Positions 7,948 through 16,900 of a DNA stretch of 64,000 bases are shown here, piece by piece; the first letter of the stretch is position 1; every line of letters begins with the position of its first letter. Under the pieces are notes generated by a model that did no database searches, was not told where the DNA came from, and saw nothing but the letters and a program-made list of their open reading frames with translations. Source of the stretch: Pseudoalteromonas sp. OOF1S-7 (lineage in GTDB: Bacteria; Pseudomonadota; Gammaproteobacteria; Enterobacterales; Alteromonadaceae); the NCBI RefSeq assembly GCF_022347765.1, contig NZ_JAKRFZ010000003.1:124001-188000 (forward strand). The letters run 5' to 3'. Made by a program: the position numbers and the translations under genes.

Positions 7948-10900
7948 ATGGATTTTCAAAACAATTCTGTTTCAGCGGATCGCAAGGCTCTGCTTAAAGC
8001 AATTCTTGAAAAAAAAGGCATTTCAAATAATAAAACAGCCACGGAAATTCCTAAGCGGAGCACGTTGACTCCGGCTCCGGCCTCTCTTGCCCAGCAGCGA
8101 ATGTGGTTGCTGGAGCAAATTGAATCAAATCGCGCTGTGCAAAATATGTCGGGTAAGTTGAATATCGATGGAGATCTGGACACTCAAAAATGGTGCGAGA
8201 CATTTCAGGTTTTAGTACAACGCCATGAAATATTGAGAACCCACTTCCAGCAAAGAGAGGGGGCAGTGTGTCAGATCATTGCACCGCGTTGCGACATGCC
8301 TCTGGAGGTGATCGATCTGTGCGGAAATTCCGTTGCTCAGCAACAAGCGGTGCTCACTGAATGCGAAACGGAAGAAAGCTTGCGACCTTTTGACCTCGAG
8401 CACGGGCCTTTGCTCAGAGGTAAACTCATTGCTTTAGAGCGCAATAAACATGTGTTCTATTTGACTATGCACCACATTATTTCAGACAGTTGGTCTCTGG
8501 GCGTGCTCTTTCAGGAAATACAAGCCATTTATCAATCATTGATTGATCCTGAGGCAAGTTTACACCCGGCACCACAACTGCAATATGCCGATTTCGCATG
8601 CTGGGAAGGCCGTGACGACAAGGCATCGACTGGGGTTGAGTACTGGCGTAAGCACCTGGAAGGCGCGCCGGAGCTGCTCAGTTTACCGACTGATTTTGCC
8701 AGACCTGCGCAGCAATCTTTTAACGGTCAGCGTATCAATGTCGCAATAAACCCTTGTCTCACGCATGGTCTGAAACAGCTCGCCAGAAAGCACAATCTTA
8801 CGCTATTTCAGCTCTTGTTTGCCGGCTGGAGCGCGACTCTGTCTAAGTTAAGTGGGCAGTCAGACGTTGTGCTGGGGGTGCCGGTAGCGGCACGGGGTAA
8901 CAAAGCACTGGAAAACATGATTGGGTTATTCACCAATACACTGGCAATACGCAATAACGTTCCATCAGGGGCGTCCATTTTGCAGTATCTGCAAGACACT
9001 AAAAGCAATGTTGTTAATGGCTTTGGGCATCAGGATGTGGCATTTGAGCGGGTCGTTGAAGCGTTACAGCCATCGCGTAACATGAGTCATAGTCCAGTTT
9101 TCCAAAGTTTGATTGTGTTGCAAAGTGCGCCGACTGCTCAGGCCGCTTTACCGGGACTGACAATCGACATGACTGAGGTTGCCAGTAATTCGGAGCTCTT
9201 TGATTTATCTTTGAATTTGGAAGAAAAGGGCGATCAAATAGTTGGCTGGTTGAATTTTGCTACCGATCTCTTTTCGGACAGCACCATCAGCACTTGGTTT
9301 TCTTATTTTAACAATGTGCTCAATCAGTTTGTCATCGATGAGCATCAGCAGCTGGCTGATGTAAGCTTAATGACAGAAAGTAACAAAGCGCGCATCTTAC
9401 AATCCCGGAATGACACGGCGGGACCTTTATCAGAGAGGGAGCAGATCACCGACAGGCTGGAGTCAGTCGCGGTATCTCAGGCAGACAAAACCGCGCTTCT
9501 ATTTCGAGATAGCACGGTCAGTTTTGCACGGCTGAACGGACAGGCGAATCAGCTTGCCAGACATTTACTGGCACAGGGCATAAAGCCTGCAGACAGAGTC
9601 GGTGTTTGCCTTGAGCGCTCAATTGATATGGTCGTTGCGCTTTTGGCTGTGTTGAAGGCCGGGGCTGTTTATGTGCCTTTGGATCCGGCTTATCCAGTCG
9701 CCAGACTCAATTACATGCAAAATGATGCGGCACTCAGGGGGATTATTACTCAAGCAGAGCTCAAAGAGATCTTATCTGCGGATACGCAGCAAGCGCTGAT
9801 TCAGACGGTGCTGGACGACGCGAATACGCTCGCAGCGATTGCTGAGCAGTCTGCCGACAATTTGAACATCACACCGGAGCGGGACAATCATAACCTGGCT
9901 TATCTCATTCATACTTCAGGCTCCACCGGCCAGCCCAAAGGCGTGATGGTAACGCATCGCAACGTTATCAATTTCTTCAATGCACTGGACAATCATTTTG
10001 GTGTCAGTGAATCATCCGGTGTTTGGTTAAATGTAACCAGTATTAATTTTGATATTTCGGTCCTGGAGTTGTTCTGGACGCTGAGCCGAGGCGAAACCAT
10101 TGTTATTGCACCAGAGAAACCAGCCGTAACACATCGTCATGAGCTTGCCCGAGTTGAGTTACGACCTGCATGTGCAACAACGTCATGCTCTGCGGCGGGC
10201 CTGAAAAATGTGATTTTCTCTGACCTTGCTAAGCCAGGCGACGTAGCCAACCAGCCCCTGAAACTGCACCTCTGCGTGGTGACAACAGCAGGATCTGAGG
10301 AGCGTGTAAAGGCGCACCTGGAGCATCATCTGGTGGAGGCGTTGAGCGATAATGCCTCACAAGGAGCGCAGGATACAATTCACCAATATGTGCACCAGCA
10401 TGCCATCATTGGTGATGTGGAGTATTGCCATGCTCGTTTACTGGATTATTCTGAACGCGGAGTTGCCCATATTGAGCTATTCATTAACGAAGGGCTTTCT
10501 GCCGAGGAGCAACAGCAACAACGCGCGTTGGCTGATGCTTTGGTGCAGCGGTTTGAGCAAACTCGTCGGCAGCAAATTTGGCTTGCAAAGTGTGTTGATA
10601 ATGCGCAAGCACCGGATCAGTTAATGCGCCAGCATGGCGTCAATAAGCTGCAATGTACGCCATCTCTTGCCAAAAGTTTACTACAACAAGCCGGAGGCCG
10701 AGAGGCTTTGTCCGCTCTGGATCTTTTGTTAATTGGTGGTGAGGCCTGTTCGGCCGACCTAGCAACTAAACTCACCGCGCTGTCAATTGGCAAAATATGC
10801 AACATGTATGGGCCGACCGAAACGACGATTTGGTCTGCAATCAGTGAGATTAATTCTGCCCGGGTCACGCTGGGCGGGCCGCTGCTTAATACTCAGTTTT

Positions 10901-13900
10901 ATGTCCTGGATGAGCATTTGCAACTGCTGCCTGAAGGGGTTGTTGGCGAGCTTTATATTGCAGGTAGTGGTGTCTCAAAGGGGTATTTTAATCGCCCTGA
11001 ACTCACAGGTGACAGATTTATCCCCAATCCATTCCATGCACATTACCCGGCCCATGGCGACATCATGTACAAGACTGGTGATCTGGTAAGGTGGACGGCA
11101 GCCGGTGAACTGGAGTTTATTGGCCGGGCCGACAATCAAGTGAAAGTGTCGGGTCATCGTATTGAGCTGGATGAGATTGTCGCGAAACTGAACACTCATC
11201 CCCTGGTATCCGATGCCGTGGTGAGGGTGTCTGAACAAACTGAACAGCTGGCTGCCTGGGTGACACTCAACGCACAGCCACAGGACGGCAATTTAAGTGC
11301 ATCTTTCAGGCAGTTCCTGCGAACCAAGCTGCCCGAATTTATGGTACCATCGCATTTTGTTGCGGTTGACGAATTTCCTCTTACCCCCAACGGTAAAGTC
11401 GATCTGAAAGCACTACCCGCATTGTGCTCGGAACAGTCTGGCAATAGCAGACGCAGGCCTGAAACTGAGATAGAAAAGCGCTTGGTTGCATTGTACAGCG
11501 CCGCTTTGGCGCTTCCAGGCGATTCGATCAGTACCGATAGCAGCTTTTTTGCACTGGGGGGGAGTTCCTTAAAGGCCGTCAACCTGATATCTGAGCTTAG
11601 GCAATGTCTGACAACGGCCCTGCCGGTAAAAGTGATTTATCAATATCCATCCATCCTTGAACTGGCCAATTATTTGACGACGGAACTGGGCGTTGAATCC
11701 CTCAGTCAGACGCATGCTGAGTCTGAATTCCCAATACTGGATGAAACTCAGCAGGACTACGCATGCTCATTTGCTCAGCAAAACATGTGGTTTGCTGAGA
11801 CCATTTCTGCGCCTGAATACTCAGATTACGCCATGACTGGTATGTTTGAGCTAAAAGGCACGCTCGACGTGGCGCAATTGCAAACAGCACTGGACAAATT
11901 ACTGGCTGATAATGCCACACTAAGAACCTCTTTTGCCGAACGTGATGGTGAGATAGTACAGCAAGTGCACAACAGTGGCGTATTTCCGCTTGCTGTCACT
12001 GAGGTTGAGGCGGGGGGCACTTATCAGACGCGGTTGTCTGCAATTGTGGCGCAATATGCGCGTTACAAGTTCGATCTCAGTCAGGTGCCATTGATCCGCG
12101 GTACACTACTCAAAGTATCAGACAGGCAGAGTTTTCTGGTTATTTGTTTGCATCACATTGTTGCAGATGACTGGTCTTTAGAGTTGATCTATCAGCAAAT
12201 CTGTCAAAACTATGCGCGTGAAACGGTGCAGCTCGGAGTGCCATATGCACGCTATGCTGAGTGGCAAAAACAGCAGTACGGCAATGTCAACGATGTGCCA
12301 GGTGCTGCGGATCTGAATTATTGGCAGGCCTATTTGCAAGGTGCACCTGCCACCACGTTATTGCCCTATGATTTTCCAGCCAGCAACAAAGCGGATTTGT
12401 CGGGTAAAACGCAGGAGTTCACGATTGAGGGCGCCCTTTTTGATGCTTGTTTAGCATTCTGTCAAAAGCATGAGGTGAATTTATTTACCCTGACCTATGC
12501 TGCATGGGCATTGGTTGTACATAAAGTCACCGGGCAATCTGAAGCCGTTCTGGGGGTCCCGGTTGCGAATCGACCACAAAAAGAAGTGTCAAATACGATT
12601 GGCTTATTCATGAATCTGGTGGCATTGCGTACCCGGTTTAACGAGGAAACCCCCGTATCAGCGTTTCTGAACGACATAAAAGCGTCGTTAATTCAGGCGA
12701 TAGAACATCAGCAATTACCATTTAGCTTGCTGGTTGAAGCCTTGAAAACCAACCGCGTGACGGATCATCACCCGCTATTCCAATCCATGTTCAGTTTTCA
12801 CAATAAAGTGACCAATAATGCAAAGTTGCAAGACATGGAAATTATCCCTCACTCCGTGGAGCAGGGGATCTCAAGGTACAACACGGTATTTAATTTATAT
12901 GAATCGGATGACGTCCTGACCGTAAAACTGGACTACTCGGCGCAGCTTTACGCAAGTGCCACAATATCACAATGGCAAGATTTGTTTTTGTCGGTGTTAA
13001 ATCAAATTACGACTAAAGGAACGCAAATTTTGAGTGATATCAATGTTGAAGGTAAATCCACTTCTCCAGCTCTGCTGCCTGTGCAATCTATTTCCGACGT
13101 GCCGTCTGGGCAGCAAACTGTGCAGTGCTGGCAGCACTGTGTAACAGAAGCAGCGCAACAGTTTCCGGATACCATTGCTGTGTATTCTCAGTACAAACAG
13201 CTGACCTATGCAGAACTGGAGCATCAATCAAATCAGGTGGCTAACTACCTCTGTGCTCAGGGATTTGGACCGGGTGACAACATCGCCATTGTAATGAACA
13301 ATTGTCCGGAACTGCTGGTGGCGACTCTGGGAATTGCCAAGTCTGGGGCGAGTTTTGTGCCTGTCGATCCTGATGCGCCACAAAAACGCATTGAGTATAT
13401 TGTCCGTGACAGTGGCGCCCGATTGATTTGTACCGACGATACTGCATCCGCAAAAGCGCAGGCCTGCTTGCGTGAAACCCTGTCTTTAACCGATGCTGAG
13501 GGGCGCGCGCTACTGGCTAAACAAGATGCATTGGCTGAAAGCCTGTTGAGTATTAGTGATCCTGACGCGCGTTGTTATGTGCTTTATACTTCTGGCTCTA
13601 CCGGGAAACCCAAAGGGGTGGAGATTCAGCACAGCAACCTGATGCACTACCTCAGACATGCCACCCATCACTATCTACGGAAAAATGTGACGCTATCTGT
13701 GGTAAGCTCGGGTCTCTATTTTGATGCAACGATCACCAGCTTACTGGCTCCTCTGTGCAACGGGTTAACTGTTAAACTGCTTGATAAAGAGCAACTTATT
13801 GACGGCTTAGTTGCCTCTCTCAGTAGTGATCAGGCGAGTTTGTTTAAGCTGACACCAGCCCATCTGGAAATGATCTCAGCCAAACTCTCACAGCCGGTAG

Positions 13901-16900
13901 CGACACCGCATCTAATGGTCATTGGCGGAGAGGCCCTTTACCGAAGTACAGTACAACGTATACAACACTGGTTGCCCGCTGCAACCCTGATCAACGAATA
14001 TGGTCCGACTGAAACTGTGGTCGGGTGTAGTACTTTCGACTGTTCAAATGCGGAGCTGACCGAGGAACGAGTACCTATAGGTAAGCCTATTGAAGGCATT
14101 GACTTTTTTGTACTGGATGAGCAGCAGCGTTTGTTAAACAAGGGCATGGAAGGGGAGTTATACATTGCCGGTAATGGCGTGGGGCGAGGCTATCTCAATG
14201 ATCCTGAAAAAACAGCTTTGGCCTTTATTGATAATCCATTTTCATTTTCTCAATACCAGACATTTTATAAAACCGGCGACCGGGTAAGGGAGTTGGCGGA
14301 TGGCAACTTTGAGTTCCTGGGTCGCACAGATGAACAAATAAAACTTCGTGGCTATCGCATCGAGCCTGACGAGATTGCATTACAGATGTCGGCAATTGAT
14401 GGCATAAAAGACAGCCTGATCTTGCTTGATGAATCCGATCCGCAGGACAAAAAACTCATCGCTTTTTATGAGCAAGACAGTGCGGGGCCGTTGTCTGCTC
14501 CTCAGGTGGGCGAGATCAAAACGACGCTGCAACAAAGCTTGCCGGACTACATGGTCCCGGCCATTTTTTGCCAAGTCTCACAGTGGCCATTGACAGCAAA
14601 TGGTAAAGTTGACCGTAAAGCGTTACTCGCGAGCGATTACCAGTATTCTCAATCTGAATATGTGCCACCTGCTCCGGGTGTTGAAACCCAGCTTGCCAGT
14701 ATCTGGTCGGTCTTGCTGAAAGTCGAGCAGGATAAGATCGGGGCAACAGATAGTTTCTTTGACCTGGGCGGCCATTCGCTATTGGGCGTGCGGCTGGTAT
14801 CTCATATTCGTAAAACACTCAACAAAGAACTGCCTATCAACGTCGTGTTCAATGCACCGACAATTCGCGAACTGGCAGAGCTGATGACCGGAGCCGAACA
14901 GCAGACCAGTCAAAGCATGGCAAAGATCCCCAGAAATCAAACGCAATATCCGGCTTCTTCCGGACAAAAGCGCTTGTGGTTTATCGATCGATTAAATGAC
15001 GGAAGCTGGGGCTACAATATGCCTGGCGCATTTATGGCAACGGGGCCGCTCGATCTCGATATCGCTAATCAAGCAATGCGTGCCGTGATACAGCGTCAGG
15101 AAGTGTTGCGCACCCGCATTGCTGAGACTCCCGAAATCGTTCAAATTCTGGATGCTGAATTTGAGTTCAATATTGATGTATATGATTTCTCTGATCGCGA
15201 AGACAGCATTGAACACGCTCGCCAATTAGCAGAACAAGAAAAGTACCGGCCTTTTGATTTGTCTTCTGACTTGATGATAAGAGTGCTGTACATCCGTGTT
15301 GCTCCGGATGCGAACAACAATCCCAGAGGGGTTATCCTGTATAACATTCACCATATCGCGTCGGATGGGTGGTCACAAGGCGTGTTGCTGAAGGAGTTTA
15401 TGGCTCATTACAACGCCATTTATCATCACACCAAACCGGACGTGCCAGAATTAGATGTTCAGTACATTGACTACGCTCACTGGCAGCATGAGTTGCTACA
15501 AAAGGATGAAGTGGAGAAGCAGGAAAAATACTGGCAGGAACAATTTCAGGGGGTGTCTTCACTGCATAGTATTCCTTTGGATTACGAAAGACCCACAATA
15601 AAAAGCTATCAAGGCAAATTTGTACGAGGTCTTGTGAATAACGAGGTGCGTGACAAGTTGTTGCAGGTGGCAAAAAAGCACGATATGACCCTGCATATGC
15701 TACTGCATGCAATGCTGAGCCTGGTGATCAGCAAAAACAGTAATAATCACGACGTCGTCATTGGCATGCCTGTGGCAAACCGCACGAAAACAGAACTTGA
15801 GTCTATTATGGGATATTTCATTAATACTCTGGTTATTCGTGTCGATACCGACTTTGCCAATATCAGTGATTATCTGGCACATGCCAAACAGGTGATCCTT
15901 GAGGCGCATGCCAATCAACATGTGCCGTTTGAAAAGCTGGTGCAGTTAAGTGGTGTGCACCGCAGTAATCAATTCACCCCGCTGTACCAAATTCAGTTCA
16001 ACATGAATACGAATGAAAATGTTGAGCTGCAATTGCCGGGTATGGCCTTTGAGCCGTTCGATATTCAGGATGCACAGGCTAAATTTGATCTGGAGTTTCT
16101 GGCCAGTGAAACAGAAGCCGGACTGCATCTTGATTGGTTGTACGATGTGACGGTATTCAAAGAAGAGACTATCGCGCGTATAAACGCGCACATGGAATAC
16201 TTACTTAACAATTTATGCGAGCAAACTGTCGCAGAGGCGCCGTCAGATAAGATGAGTAATCTGGCGCTGATGTCGACGGCGGAGCAGCAGCGATTAGTTG
16301 CGCAACACGTGTCGCCGGCGCGCTACCCACACCCCAGTTGTATCCATCACTTTTTTGAGACTCAGGCGGCACAGTACCCAGAGCGTACAGCAATTAAATT
16401 CAAAGGCGAACAGATTAGCTATGAGCAGCTCAACGCCAGAGCGAATCAGCTGGGGCACTATTTGCGAGAGCAGGGAGTCGCGCCCAACCACATTATCGGC
16501 ATTTGCTTGCCGCGTGGCATAGACATGATAGTGGCTATTTATGCCGTTTTAAAAGTCGGCGCTACCTACTTAGCACTGGACCCGCAATACCCAGAATCGC
16601 GGTTACAAACTATGATAGCAGATGCCGAGCCTGTTTTGGTTTTGGGTGAGCAGCCAACACGTAATATTACAGCTGACAGCACAGTCCAATATCAGGTGTT
16701 CGCTGAGCTGCAATCAGAAGTGTCGCGCTACCCCGTGGATAATCTGCCTGCACCTGTTGCTCAGACTACAGACAGCCTTGCCTATGTGATTTACACGTCC
16801 GGTTCTACGGGTAAGCCTAAAGGCGTCGCTGTGGCCCATAGCAGTGTTTCTTTGTTAATGCATTGGTGCAAAGAGGTATTTACGGAACATCAAAGAACCG

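Noticed and set aside
14516..14818. Long minus-strand frames inside NRPS-1 (for example 100 aa here, 128 aa at 11196-11582)
   Set aside because: Antisense shadows of a clearly coding NRPS frame with intact domain motifs.
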